Source of the DNA: Sphingomonas sp. LR60
GTDB taxonomy: Bacteria > Pseudomonadota > Alphaproteobacteria > Sphingomonadales > Sphingomonadaceae
DNA length: 64,000 bases
Assembly (NCBI RefSeq): GCF_036855935.1
Contig: NZ_JASPFK010000001.1
Location: 3,758,986-3,822,985 of the forward strand
Direction: 5' to 3'
The translations under genes and the position numbers were made by a program. This document shows, piece after piece, positions 9,150-18,067 of this stretch. Each line of letters opens with the position of its first letter. Positions within the stretch are counted from its first letter, which is position 1. The notes under the pieces are model-generated. The model had not been told where the DNA came from. It saw nothing but the letters and a program-made list of their open reading frames with translations, and searched no databases.

Positions 9150-10406
9150 ATGGACCATTTTCATTACCGTGACGGCGCGCTGTGGTGCGAGGGCGTGCCG
9201 CTGACCCGCATCGCCGACGAGGTCGGCACCCCCGTCTACGTCTATTCCGCCGCCGCCTTCCGCGCGCAGGCCCGTGCGTACCGCGATGCTTTGTCGGGCG
9301 TCCCCGACGTGCATCTCGCCTATGCGATCAAGGCCAATCCGAACGTCGCGGTGCTGCGCGTCGTCGCCGCCGAGGGTTATGGCGCCGACGTCGTCTCCGG
9401 CGGCGAAATGGCGCGCGCGCTGGCGGCGGGCATCCCGGCGAGCGGCATCGTCTTCTCGGGCGTCGGCAAGACCCGCGCCGAACTGCTGCGCGGACTGGAG
9501 GCCGGGATCGGCCAGTTCAACCTCGAGCTGGAAGAGGAAGGCGTCGTCCTCGCGCAGCTCGCGCACGAACGCGGGCTGACCGCGCGCGCCGTGCTGCGCG
9601 TCAATCCTGACGTCGATGCCGGAACGCACGCCAAGATCTCGACCGGCCGCAAGGAGAACAAGTTCGGCGTGCCGATCGACCAGGCCCCCGCAATGTACGC
9701 GCGGCTCAGCGGTCTGCCGGGGCTGTCGATGCAGGGCGTCGCGATCCATATCGGCAGCCAGTTGTTCGATCTGGCGCCGCTGGAGGCGGCGTACCGGCGG
9801 GTCAAGCTGTTGGTCGATGACCTGCGCGCCGCCGGGCACGCGATCGCGCGCGTCGATCTCGGCGGTGGGCTGGGCGTCCGCTACAAGGCGGGCGACGATC
9901 CACGCACCCCGGCCGAATATGGCGCGATGGTCGAGCGCGTGACGAAGGGCTGGGACGTCCAGTTGATGTTCGAGCCGGGCCGCGTGATCGCAGGCAGTGC
10001 CGGCGTGCTGTTGACGCGCGTGATCTGGGTGAAGCCGGGGGTGGTGCATCCCTATGTGATCGTCGACGCGGCGATGAACGATCTGGCGCGTCCGGCGCTG
10101 TACGACGCATGGCACGATGTCGATGCGGTGATCCCGACCGGCGAGCGGATGACGGCGAACGTCGCCGGCCCGGTGTGCGAGACCGGCGATACGTTCGCGA
10201 TGGCGCGCGACATGGACGCGGTGCAGGGCGGCGACCTCGCCGTGCTGCGTACTGCCGGGGCGTATGGGGCGACGATGGCGTCGACCTACAACAGCCGCGC
10301 CTTGGTGCCCGAGGTGCTGGTGGATGGCGACCGCTATGCGGTGGTCGCCGACCGGATCGCCGCGGAGACGATCCTCGCCGCGGAGCGCGTGCCGGAGTGG
10401 TTGTAA
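9150..10406 (+). CDS. lysA: Diaminopimelate decarboxylase
   Basis: 418 residues. PLP enzyme (fold III) converting meso-diaminopimelate to lysine. The PLP Lys lies in LAYAIKANPNVAVLR, the Gly-rich phosphate loop in VDLGGGLGVRY, and the active-site Cys in GPVCETGDTFA. ATG 9150 (MDHFHYRDG) was preferred; an in-frame GTG at 9144 is a possible alternative. It ends the argH-lipoprotein-lysA block. Confidence 0.96.
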   Translation: MDHFHYRDGALWCEGVPLTRIADEVGTPVYVYSAAAFRAQARAYRDALSGVPDVHLAYAIKANPNVAVLRVVAAEGYGADVVSGGEMARALAAGIPASGIVFSGVGKTRAELLRGLEAGIGQFNLELEEEGVVLAQLAHERGLTARAVLRVNPDVDAGTHAKISTGRKENKFGVPIDQAPAMYARLSGLPGLSMQGVAIHIGSQLFDLAPLEAAYRRVKLLVDDLRAAGHAIARVDLGGGLGVRYKAGDDPRTPAEYGAMVERVTKGWDVQLMFEPGRVIAGSAGVLLTRVIWVKPGVVHPYVIVDAAMNDLARPALYDAWHDVDAVIPTGERMTANVAGPVCETGDTFAMARDMDAVQGGDLAVLRTAGAYGATMASTYNSRALVPEVLVDGDRYAVVADRIAAETILAAERVPEWL

Positions 10407-10432
10407 GAGCGGCGCTGCGCTCACCCGTCAAC

Positions 10433-10524
10433 TGTCACCCCGGCGGAGGCCGGCGTGCAGTGGCGAGCCGCGCGCATTATGCGGCGACGTCCCCCAACTG
10501 GGCCCCGGCCTCCGCCGGGGTGAC
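10433..10524. repeat. REP-like inverted repeat, GTCACCCCGGCGGAGGCCGG type
   Basis: Arms at 10433-10452 and 10505-10524 are exact inverted copies with an approximately 52-base spacer. A second short palindrome follows at about 10551-10579 (CATTGCTTCGCT/CGCTCGCAATG). It lies between lysA and the siroheme synthase gene and could act as a bidirectional transcript end. Confidence 0.75.
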
Positions 10525-10596
10525 GGGAAGTGACGGGAGGGCCTCTGGTCGTCATTGCTTCGCTCCGCTCGCAATGACGGCTTGGGGATGCACGGT

Positions 10597-11352
10597 ATGA
10601 CGCTCCACAGCCTCCCGCTGTTCGTCCGCTTGAACGGCCGCCCGGTGATCCTCGTCGGCGACGGTGAGGCCGCCGCGCCGAAGCGGCGCTTGCTCGAACG
10701 CGCTGGCGCGATCGTCGTCGGTGAGGACCACCCCGACGCCCGGCTCGCGATCGTCGCCGACGACGATGAGGCGGTGACGCGGCTCAAGGCGCGCGGCGTG
10801 CTCGTGAATGCGGTCGATCGCCCCGAATTGTGCGACTTCACCTTGCCCGCGATCGTCGACCGCGCGCCGGTGCTGGTCGCGATCGGCACCGGCGGCGTGT
10901 CCGCAGGATTGGCGGCGGCGGTGCGGCAGCGGCTGGAGGCGGTGCTGCCCGCGTCGCTCGGACGGCTCGCCGAGGCGCTGCATGGCGCACGCGCGGCGTT
11001 GCGCGCGGCACTGCCGGATGGCGGCGCGCGGCGACGCGCGATCAGTGCCGCGCTTGCTCCCGGCGCCGCGCTCGATCCGCTCGCCGACTATGACGGGCGT
11101 GATGCCGCCGAAGCGGTGCTTGCCGGAGCCGCGACGACCGGTGTCGTGCGGCTGGAACTCGCCTCGCGCGACCCCGACGACCTGACGCTGCGGCAGGCAC
11201 GGCTGCTCGCCGCCGCCGACCGCGTCACGCATCGCGCCGACGTGCCCGCCGCGATCCTCGATCGTGTGCGCGCCGATGCCGCGCGCGAGCAATGCGACGA
11301 AGCGCCGACGCACGGCACCGGGCTGACCGTCGATATCGGGATGCGATCATGA
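10597..11352 (+). CDS. Siroheme synthase, N-terminal (precorrin-2 dehydrogenase/ferrochelatase) type
   Basis: 251 residues. The NAD-binding domain starts MTLHSLPLFVRLNGRPVILV with the GDGEAA nucleotide loop, and the middle GTGGVSAGLAAAVRQRLE matches the CysG/Met8 dimerisation domain. This part oxidises precorrin-2 and inserts Fe to make siroheme for sulfite or nitrite reductase. The tail DDLTLRQARLLAAADRVTHR looks like only the opening of a uroporphyrinogen methyltransferase domain, which then stops. The ATG at 10597 follows a palindrome. It overlaps the next gene (ATGA). Confidence 0.85.
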   Translation: MTLHSLPLFVRLNGRPVILVGDGEAAAPKRRLLERAGAIVVGEDHPDARLAIVADDDEAVTRLKARGVLVNAVDRPELCDFTLPAIVDRAPVLVAIGTGGVSAGLAAAVRQRLEAVLPASLGRLAEALHGARAALRAALPDGGARRRAISAALAPGAALDPLADYDGRDAAEAVLAGAATTGVVRLELASRDPDDLTLRQARLLAAADRVTHRADVPAAILDRVRADAAREQCDEAPTHGTGLTVDIGMRS

Positions 11353-12305
11353 GCGGTGTGGCATGGTGCGTCGGCAACGACGGCACCGTCGAGAAGGTCG
11401 CGCCCAAGGCGGCGATGGCCACCGAAGCGGCGTTCCTGTGGGTGCATCTCGCCTCCAACGCCACCGAGGCGCAGGCGTGGCTTCGTGACGACGCCGGGCT
11501 CGATACGTTCACCGTTGACGCGCTGACCGCCGCCGAGACGCGGCCGCGCGCCGAGAAGATCGGCCACGGCGCGTTCGTCAACCTGCGCGGGCGCACCGAC
11601 GAGCCGCTCGATACCTCGGACGTGCTCGCCTCGATCCGCATATGGGCCACCAAGGGCCGCGTCATCACCGTGTCGCGCAAGCGGTTGGTGACGCTGGCGC
11701 GGGTCGAGGAAGAGATGGAGCGTGGCGAGTTGCGCGATCCGGGCGACCTGATCGCCGCGATCGCCACCGCGATCACCGAGGATCTCGATCCGGTCGTCGC
11801 CGATCTCGGCGACGGACTCGACGATTGCGAGCAGAAGCTGAGCGCGCACCATGTCTTCGAGCTGCGCCGCGCGGTGACGCGGATGCGCTCGGAAGCGATC
11901 AACTACCGCCGCTTCCTCAGCCCGCAGCGTGCGGCGCTCGAAAGGCTGGCGACGTTGCCCGGCGACTGGCTGGCGGAGGATGATCGTGCCCATCTCGCCG
12001 CCGCCGCCGACCGCGCCGCGCGCATGGCCGAGGAAGTCGAGGCGATCCGCGAGCGCGCCGCGTTGATGCACGAGGCGTTGACCGATCTGCGCGCCGAACA
12101 ACTCGATCAGCGCAGTCTGGTGATCGCGATGGTGGCGATGATCTTCCTGCCGCTGACGTTTCTGACCGGGTTGTACGGCATGAACGTCAAGGGCTTGCCC
12201 TATGCCGAGGAGCCATGGGCGTTCGACGCGATCGCGGGCGGCTGCGCGCTGATCTCGGCGGGGATCGTGATCTGGTTCGTCCAGCGGCACTGGTTCAAGG
12301 GCTAG
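11349..12305 (+). CDS. CorA/ZntB-family divalent cation transporter
   Basis: 318 residues: a long acidic, helical cytosolic N-terminal domain, then two C-terminal membrane helices (about 255-275 and 290-310) with the pore signature YGMNVKG between them. CorA proteins are pentameric Mg2+/Co2+ channels and ZntB moves Zn2+; the loop does not separate these. The ATG overlaps the siroheme synthase stop, so the two genes are coupled. A REP-like palindrome follows. Confidence 0.9.
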   Translation: MSGVAWCVGNDGTVEKVAPKAAMATEAAFLWVHLASNATEAQAWLRDDAGLDTFTVDALTAAETRPRAEKIGHGAFVNLRGRTDEPLDTSDVLASIRIWATKGRVITVSRKRLVTLARVEEEMERGELRDPGDLIAAIATAITEDLDPVVADLGDGLDDCEQKLSAHHVFELRRAVTRMRSEAINYRRFLSPQRAALERLATLPGDWLAEDDRAHLAAAADRAARMAEEVEAIRERAALMHEALTDLRAEQLDQRSLVIAMVAMIFLPLTFLTGLYGMNVKGLPYAEEPWAFDAIAGGCALISAGIVIWFVQRHWFKG

Positions 12306-12322
12306 GCGCTCGCTGTAGCGTC

Positions 12323-12417
12323 CGTCATCCCCGCGGAGGCGGGGATCCAGAAGCTCTGACGGCGACGACTCCACGAAGACCTGCGCGCCTGGATTCCCGC
12401 CTTCGCGGGAATGACGG
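12323..12417. repeat. REP-like inverted repeat downstream of fliS and the CorA-type gene
   Basis: Arms carrying CATCCCCGCGGAGGCGGGGAT and ATTCCCGCCTTCGCGGGAAT face each other between two convergent genes. This position suits a bidirectional terminator. It belongs to the same family as the palindromes at 6818 and 16779. Confidence 0.75.
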
Positions 12418-12428
12418 TGTGGGGCAGG

Positions 12429-12827
12429 TTACGCCGCGCGTGCCTGCCGCCACGCACTGGCGATCTCTTCGAGTTCGGCGGCGACCGCGCGGAACGGCGC
12501 ACCATCGGTGCCGATGCTCGCCTCGATCACCTGTCGGCGACAGCCGCCGTAGAAACGCGCCAGCGCGCGCGAGACGTCGCCGCCCTTCTCGAAGTCGAGA
12601 TTGGCCTCCAGCGCGAACAGGATCGCGGTCGCGCGGGTGAGGCGTTCGCTGCGCGTCGCGAACTGCTTGCGATCGGCTGCCCAGGCGGCGACGCGCAGCG
12701 CCTGCGTCAGTTCCTCGTACAGCAACTGGACGAGCGCCGGGCCATCGGCCGCGGCGGTACGCCCCGCAAGGTCGATCTCGCGATAGGTGCGCGCCGGATC
12801 GCGCAGCAGGGAAGAGGCATAGGCCAT
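12429..12827 (-). CDS. fliS: Flagellar export chaperone FliS
   Basis: 132 residues, all-helical. It begins MAYASSLLRDPARTYREIDL with the family's conserved Tyr near the N-terminus, and LVQLLYEELTQALR matches the FliS core. FliS binds the flagellin C-terminus in the cytosol and keeps it unfolded for export. It follows fliD by 19 bases and is the last gene of the fliK-to-fliS run. Confidence 0.92.
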   Translation of the reverse strand: MAYASSLLRDPARTYREIDLAGRTAAADGPALVQLLYEELTQALRVAAWAADRKQFATRSERLTRATAILFALEANLDFEKGGDVSRALARFYGGCRRQVIEASIGTDGAPFRAVAAELEEIASAWRQARAA

Positions 12828-12846
12828 GATCTGTCGTCTCTCCCGA

Positions 12847-14433
12847 TCAGCTCGACTTGTACCAGCCGTCGATCTGCTGCTTCATGAACGACTGCGTCTG
12901 CTTGTAGGCCGACACGCGCGAGTTCATGCTGGCATATTGCTGCGTCAGCCGCGCCGAGAAGCGGGTCGCCTGATCGTCGATCTTGGCGCCTTCCTTGGTC
13001 AGCTCGTCCTGCGCCTTGCGCAGCTTCAGGTCGGTCGCGCCGAGCCCGTAGAGCGAGCTGCCCGACGTCAGCTTGAGCGACTGCATCGCGGCGTTGATGC
13101 CGGTCGCGCCGAAGCTGTTCGGGTTGAACATCGCCTGGATCGCGTCGGGCGAGTCCTTCATCGCCTTGGTCAGCGCGGCGTCGTCGATCGTCAGCTCGCC
13201 GGTGGTCTTGTCGGTGGTGATGCCGATCCCGGCCAGCGTCGAGGGCGTGCCCGGTGCAGCGTCCGGGAGCAAGGTCTTGCTCGCGAAACCCTGGAGGTTG
13301 CGCAGCAATTGCTTGGCGGCCGGATCGGCGCGCAGGCTGCCGTCGACCGCGTTGGTCTGCTGCTTCACCTCGTTGAGCAACTGGTTGAAGGTCTCCACGA
13401 AATCCTTGACGCCGTTGGTCAGCGCGGTGTCGGGGCGCGTGCCGGTCAGCGTCATCGAACCGGTGCCGGCCAGCGTCAGCTTCACGCCGGGGATCAGATC
13501 GCTGATCTCGTTGCTGGGACGCTCGACCGGCACGCCGTCGACCGAAAGCTTGGCGTTTGCCGCCTTCGTGCCGCCGGTCATCGCCGTTCCGCTGGACGCG
13601 CCGGCGCCGACGTCGAGCTTCGCCAGCGAGGCATTGTCACCGCTGACCGTGAAGGCCGAGCTGGTGCCGGTCTGCCCCTTCAGCGACAGGAAGGCGCCCC
13701 CGTCCGCATCGGTGATGACCGAGGCGGTGACGCCGCTGTTCTTCGCGTTGATCGCCGCCGCGATGTCCGACAGCTTGTTGTTGGGCGACGCGACCGAGAT
13801 GGAGACGCTGACGTCGTTGCCGTCGCTGTCCTTGTTCGGGGTCAGCACACCGCCGGAATCGAGCTTGCCGATCTTGATCGTCAGCGTGCCCGGATCGAAG
13901 GTGGTCGATGCGCCCGCGACCGTCAGCGTGCTGCCGTCGCTGGCGCTGCCGGTGGTGCTGGGGAACTTGGTGCTCGTCGCCGACTGCGCGGTGGCGAGGC
14001 TGGTGACGTTGATCGTGCTGGTGGCCGTCGCGTTCATCGGCGCGCCCGAGATCGCCGTCGCGCCGGCGACCTTCGAATCGCTGACGTTCGGCTGCGTCGC
14101 GAGGGTCCCGCCGGTGACGAGCGTGTTGACCGCCTTTGCGAAGTCGCTGACGAAATTCTTGAGCGTCGCCGCGTCGGAGATTTGCGCGGTCAGCTTGTCG
14201 GTCTTGGCGGTGATCTGCGCGCGCTTGGCGGCGAATTGCGCGTCGACGAGCTGGCCGACCAACGTGTCGGTGTCGACCCCCGAGCCCGAACCGAGCGACG
14301 TCAGGATCGAGTTGGCGGCCGATTTGTTGATCGACGCCGCGCTACCGGTCTTGGTGGTCGACGTCGTCGACGACGTTTTCGTCGCCGTCGTTGTCGCCGT
14401 GCTGCTGGTGCTCGTGCTGCTGATCGTCGCCAT
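12847..14433 (-). CDS. fliD: Flagellar filament cap protein FliD (HAP2)
   Basis: 528 residues. The N-terminal region contains GSGVDTDTLVGQLVDAQFAA, the FliD_N signature that starts the coiled-coil D0/D1 arm. A Ser/Thr-rich leader (about 1-45) precedes it and is longer than usual. The C-terminal coiled coil (about 430-528) ends the second D0 arm. The pentameric cap sits at the filament tip and folds incoming flagellin. It starts 34 bases after flhB. Confidence 0.95.
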   Translation of the reverse strand: MATISSTSTSSTATTTATKTSSTTSTTKTGSAASINKSAANSILTSLGSGSGVDTDTLVGQLVDAQFAAKRAQITAKTDKLTAQISDAATLKNFVSDFAKAVNTLVTGGTLATQPNVSDSKVAGATAISGAPMNATATSTINVTSLATAQSATSTKFPSTTGSASDGSTLTVAGASTTFDPGTLTIKIGKLDSGGVLTPNKDSDGNDVSVSISVASPNNKLSDIAAAINAKNSGVTASVITDADGGAFLSLKGQTGTSSAFTVSGDNASLAKLDVGAGASSGTAMTGGTKAANAKLSVDGVPVERPSNEISDLIPGVKLTLAGTGSMTLTGTRPDTALTNGVKDFVETFNQLLNEVKQQTNAVDGSLRADPAAKQLLRNLQGFASKTLLPDAAPGTPSTLAGIGITTDKTTGELTIDDAALTKAMKDSPDAIQAMFNPNSFGATGINAAMQSLKLTSGSSLYGLGATDLKLRKAQDELTKEGAKIDDQATRFSARLTQQYASMNSRVSAYKQTQSFMKQQIDGWYKSS

Positions 14434-14467
14434 GATGCTCTCCTAAACGGCCGCGCGCGGCGATTCT

Positions 14468-15592
14468 TTATGACTGGCGGACACCATTTTCGTCGAAACG
14501 TGCGGTGTCGGGCACATCGATCGGCGGCTGGGTCCCGCCGGCTTGCGCATTGAGCCCGAAGACGAACGCCAGAACGGTGGCGATGGCGAGATACAGATCG
14601 TCGCGCACTTCCTGACCCTCGCGGCTGGTGTAGTAGACCGCACGCGCCAGTGCCGGATATTCGAGGATCGGTAGCGCGCGATCCTTGGCCGCCGATCGGA
14701 TCGCGAGCGCCAGCGCGCCGCGCCCCTTGGCGACCACTACCGGCACCTCGTCGCGCCCGCGATCGTAGCGCAGGGCGACCGCGAAGTGCGTCGGGTTGGT
14801 GAGCACGACATGCGCCTGGTCGAGCGCCTTGTGCATCCCGCCGGACAGCATCTCGCGCTGCTTCATGCGCATATGCCCCTTCATCTCGGGATTGCCTTCG
14901 CTCTCCTTATGCTCGTCCTTCACTTCCTGCTTGGTCATGCGCAGCTTCTTGAGCAGCTGCATGATCTGGGTCGGTACGTCGATCATGCCGATCGCGACCA
15001 GCCCCATCGCCATGACGAGCAGGACATGCGTCAGCGTCGAGCCGAGCCCGGCGAGCGCGACCGGCAGGTTGGAGGCGGCGAGCCCGAAGCTGAAATGCGC
15101 GGTCTGCCACAGCATCCACGCGCCGATCGCGCCGAGCAGCGTGACCTTGAGCAGCGACTTGCCGAGTTCGATCCAGCCCTGCATCCCGATGATGCGCATG
15201 ATCCCCGAGCCGGGATTGATCCGCGACGCCTTGGGCGCGAGCAACTTGGCGTTGAAGCTCAGCGAGCCGAGCCCGGCCTGGCTGGCGATCGCGGCGCCGA
15301 TCGTGATCGCGAACAGGGTGCCGAGCGGCGCCGCCAGCTTCCATCCGGCCTGCACCAGCGGGCGCCATGGCTGGAAATCCTCGACGTCGGCGCGCCCGAA
15401 GTTGAAGCTCGCCGCCATCACCTCGCGGCACGCGGCGAGCAGCGCGGGGCCGAAGAACATCATCCACGATATGCCCGCCAGCACGACCAGCGCGGTCGCG
15501 AGATCGCGGCTCTTGAGGACGTCGCCCTTCTCCTTGGCGTCGTCACGACGCTTCTGGGTTGGGGCTTCTGTCTTGTCGCCTCCCTCCGACAT
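14468..15592 (-). CDS. flhB: Flagellar export apparatus protein FlhB
   Basis: 374 residues with four membrane helices between about 30 and 215, then a cytosolic autocleaving domain with the NPTH site at residues 266-269 (VVLTNPTHFAVALRYD). Cleavage there switches export from rod/hook to filament substrates together with FliK. The start overlaps the fliR stop (TGATG). Confidence 0.97.
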   Translation of the reverse strand: MSEGGDKTEAPTQKRRDDAKEKGDVLKSRDLATALVVLAGISWMMFFGPALLAACREVMAASFNFGRADVEDFQPWRPLVQAGWKLAAPLGTLFAITIGAAIASQAGLGSLSFNAKLLAPKASRINPGSGIMRIIGMQGWIELGKSLLKVTLLGAIGAWMLWQTAHFSFGLAASNLPVALAGLGSTLTHVLLVMAMGLVAIGMIDVPTQIMQLLKKLRMTKQEVKDEHKESEGNPEMKGHMRMKQREMLSGGMHKALDQAHVVLTNPTHFAVALRYDRGRDEVPVVVAKGRGALALAIRSAAKDRALPILEYPALARAVYYTSREGQEVRDDLYLAIATVLAFVFGLNAQAGGTQPPIDVPDTARFDENGVRQS

Positions 15593-16365
15593 CAGCCGAG
15601 CACCAGGCTTTGTGCGGCGGCGAGCCCTTCACGGACGATCACCTGCATGTAATCGCCCATCGCCGGCAGCGCGATCGCGAGGCTGATGACGCCGACCGCG
15701 AGGCTGGCCGGCAGGCCGATCGAGAACAGGTTGAGCGACGGCGCCGAGCGCGACACCATCCCCATGACGAGGTTGAGGCACAGCAGCAGGAAGCCGACCG
15801 GCAGCGCGAGCAACAGCCCCGCCATGAACGCATAGCCGCCGAACAGCGCGATGTCGCGCATCTGCCCCGCCGCCAGCCAGGCCGCGCCGGGCGGCAGCGC
15901 GGTGTAGCTCTTCACCACCATGTCGACGAGCACGAGATGCCCGTCGAGCGACAGGAACAGCAGCGTTAGCAGGATCGACAGGAACTGGCCGACCGCCGGG
16001 CTGGAGCGCCCCGAATTGGGGTCGATCATATTGGCGAAGCCGATCCCCATCGATCCGCCGATGATCTCGCCCGCCACCAGCGGCGCGGCGAAGGCGATCT
16101 GGACGATGAAGCCCATCGCGAGTCCGACCAGCGCCTCGGCCGCGACCGCGACGAAGGTGGAGAGCGCGAAGATCGTCGGCGGCGGCTGGATCGCGGTGGT
16201 GCCGAGCACCAGCACCCCGACCGCGCCCGACAGCGTGATCCGCACCGGCAGCGGCACCGAGACGTTGCCGAACACCGGCGCCGCGATGAACGCCGCTCCG
16301 ACGCGGATCATCACGAAGATCAGCGCCCACAGCTGCGGCTCGATGCTTAAGCCAAAGCCCAACAA
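15592..16365 (-). CDS. fliR: Flagellar export apparatus protein FliR
   Basis: 257 residues, six hydrophobic helices, part of the FliPQR export gate. The N-terminus GLSIEPQLWALIFVMIRVG is typical of FliR. There is no ATG: an in-frame TAG lies directly before TTG at 16365, with a second TTG at 16362, and no Shine-Dalgarno is visible. A REP-like palindrome ends about 10 bases upstream. It is translationally coupled to flhB downstream. Confidence 0.93.
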   Translation of the reverse strand: MLGFGLSIEPQLWALIFVMIRVGAAFIAAPVFGNVSVPLPVRITLSGAVGVLVLGTTAIQPPPTIFALSTFVAVAAEALVGLAMGFIVQIAFAAPLVAGEIIGGSMGIGFANMIDPNSGRSSPAVGQFLSILLTLLFLSLDGHLVLVDMVVKSYTALPPGAAWLAAGQMRDIALFGGYAFMAGLLLALPVGFLLLCLNLVMGMVSRSAPSLNLFSIGLPASLAVGVISLAIALPAMGDYMQVIVREGLAAAQSLVLG

Positions 16366-16375
16366 CTACGCCACC

Positions 16376-16457
16376 GTCACCCCGGCGCAGGCCGGGGTCC
16401 AGAGCCACGCAGAACCGCGCTTGCGGCTCGGGACCCCGGTCTGCGCCGAGGTGACGG
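16376..16457. repeat. REP-like inverted repeat between fliQ and fliR
   Basis: Arms GTCACCCCGGCGCAGGCCGG (about 16376) and the inverse near 16440-16457, inside the fliK-to-fliS operon. It separates genes that are otherwise tightly packed and lies where the fliR ribosome-binding site should be. Confidence 0.75.
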
Positions 16458-16475
16458 GGTGCGAGTGGCGCAAGA

Positions 16476-16757
16476 TCAGTGCACCAGGTCCGGGATGCGC
16501 GCGAAGATCTCGGTGGTGAAGTCGCTCAGCAACCCGAGGATCATCGCGCCGAACACCATGATCGACACCGCCACGACGATCAGCTTCGGCACGAAGCTCA
16601 GCGTCTGCTCGTTGATCGAGGTCGCGGCCTGCACCATCCCGAGGATCAGCCCCGACAGCAACGCCGGGATCAGGATCGGCGCGGAGACGAGCGCCAGCAC
16701 CCACATGGTTTGGTTGGCGACGGTCAGGAAATAGTCGGCGTCGACGAGCGGTTGCAT
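16476..16757 (-). CDS. fliQ: Flagellar export apparatus protein FliQ
   Basis: 93 residues, two membrane hairpin helices (about 18-40 and 55-75). ALLSGLILGMVQAATSINEQ matches the FliQ core, including the conserved Q-A-x-T-x-I-x-E-Q run. It forms the export gate with FliP and FliR. REP-like palindromes flank it on both sides. Confidence 0.95.
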   Translation of the reverse strand: MQPLVDADYFLTVANQTMWVLALVSAPILIPALLSGLILGMVQAATSINEQTLSFVPKLIVVAVSIMVFGAMILGLLSDFTTEIFARIPDLVH

Positions 16758-16778
16758 GAGCGGTCACTTCTGTTGCCG

Positions 16779-16867
16779 TCCTTCCCGCGAAGGCGGGAAT
16801 CCAGACGCGCAGGTTTCGGTGTGGGTCGAGACGTCGGAGGTTCTGGATCCCCGCCTGCGCGGGATGA
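16779..16867. repeat. REP-like inverted repeat between fliP and fliQ
   Basis: Arms TTCCCGCGAAGGCGGGAATC and its diverged inverse (GGATCCCCGCCTGCGCGGGAT) occupy most of the 124-base gap between fliP and fliQ. Confidence 0.75.
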
Positions 16868-16881
16868 CGATGTGACGGTGG

Positions 16882-17778
16882 CTAGGTCGCGAACGAATTG
16901 GCCAGACTGCCCATCGTCAGCGCCCAGCCATCGACCAGCACGAACAACAGCAATTTGAACGGCAGCGAGATGATCGTCGGGCTGAGCATCGCCATGCCGA
17001 GCGCCATCAGCACCGTCGCGACGACGAGGTCGATGACGATGAACGGCAGGAACAGCAGGAAGCCGATCTGGAACGCGGTCTTCAGCTCCGAGGTGACGAA
17101 CGCGGGCAGCAGCACCGAATACGGAATGTCGGTCGGCGTGGCATAGGGACCGGACTTCGCCATCTGCGCGAACATCGTCACGTCCTTCACGCGCGTCTGC
17201 TTGACCATGAAGGTGTGGAGCGGCGCCGCGGCGGTCTGGATCAGCTGCGTGCCGTTCATCCGCCCCTGCGAGTAGGGCTGGATCGCGGTCGTGTTGATCT
17301 GGTTGATCGTCGGCGCCATGATGAAGAAGCTGAGGAACAGCGACAGGCCGATCAGTACCTGGTTGGGCGGGGTCTGTTGCAGGCCCATCGCCTGCCGCAG
17401 GATCGACAGCACGATGATGATCCGCGTGAAGCTGGTCATCATCAGCACGATGCCCGGCAGCACCGTGAGCAGGCCCATGATGATGAGCACTTGCAGCGAC
17501 AGCGACAGCGAGCCGTTGTTGTTCTGCGCGCCGCCATCGCCGCGCGACAATTGGCCGAGCGCGCGATCGACGGCATCGCCGACCCCCGGCGCAGGCGCCG
17601 CGGGAGCGGCCTGCACCGCCGGCTGCGACGGTGCGGGGAAGTTCTGTGCCAGCGCCGGCATCGCGACGCACAAGGCGACGATGATCGCGAGCAGTGCGAG
17701 GATCAGGTGCGAGCGCCGTCCCGCGGCGCGTGCGCGCGGGCGGGTCAGCACGCCACTGTGCATCGGCGCGCCGCTCAT
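16882..17778 (-). CDS. fliP: Flagellar export apparatus protein FliP
   Basis: 298 residues. An N-terminal signal-like helix (about 22-45) is followed by an Ala/Pro linker and the conserved core, which has four membrane helices and the signatures LSILRQAMGLQQTPPNQVL and FQIGFLLFLPFIVIDLVVA. It forms the hexameric part of the export gate with FliQ and FliR. The ATG at 17778 overlaps the fliO stop (ATGA), which fixes the start; the longer frame upstream is the shadow of fliO. Confidence 0.96.
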   Translation of the reverse strand: MSGAPMHSGVLTRPRARAAGRRSHLILALLAIIVALCVAMPALAQNFPAPSQPAVQAAPAAPAPGVGDAVDRALGQLSRGDGGAQNNNGSLSLSLQVLIIMGLLTVLPGIVLMMTSFTRIIIVLSILRQAMGLQQTPPNQVLIGLSLFLSFFIMAPTINQINTTAIQPYSQGRMNGTQLIQTAAAPLHTFMVKQTRVKDVTMFAQMAKSGPYATPTDIPYSVLLPAFVTSELKTAFQIGFLLFLPFIVIDLVVATVLMALGMAMLSPTIISLPFKLLLFVLVDGWALTMGSLANSFAT

Positions 17779-18053
17779 GCGGCCGGCTCCACGGGCGCGC
17801 GCCCGTCGGCCTTGTCGATCAGCGTCACGCCCGCGCGGTTGACCGAGACGAGCAAACGCCGTCCCTCGAAATCGACCACCGCCAGCTTGACGCCCGGCGA
17901 GATCATCATCGTCTCGCGCACCGCGATCCCGCGCGTCGACGGCTTGCCCGGCATCCGCGCCTCGAGCCGACGCCAGAGATAGAGGCAGCCGATCATCAGC
18001 CCGCAGACGAGCGGGAGCATCACGATCAGCTTCAGGATATAGGTCCACATCAT
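17775..18053 (-). CDS. fliO: Flagellar biosynthesis protein FliO
   Basis: 92 residues: one membrane helix at the N-terminus (about 5-27), then a short cytosolic domain with RLLVSVNRAGVTLIDK, the FliO pattern. FliO helps FliP assemble. It is flanked by fliN (14-base gap) and fliP (four-base overlap), its normal operon position, which supports the call despite weak conservation of the family. Confidence 0.88.
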   Translation of the reverse strand: MMWTYILKLIVMLPLVCGLMIGCLYLWRRLEARMPGKPSTRGIAVRETMMISPGVKLAVVDFEGRRLLVSVNRAGVTLIDKADGRAPVEPAA

Positions 18054-18067
18054 CGCGTGCGTGCCCC

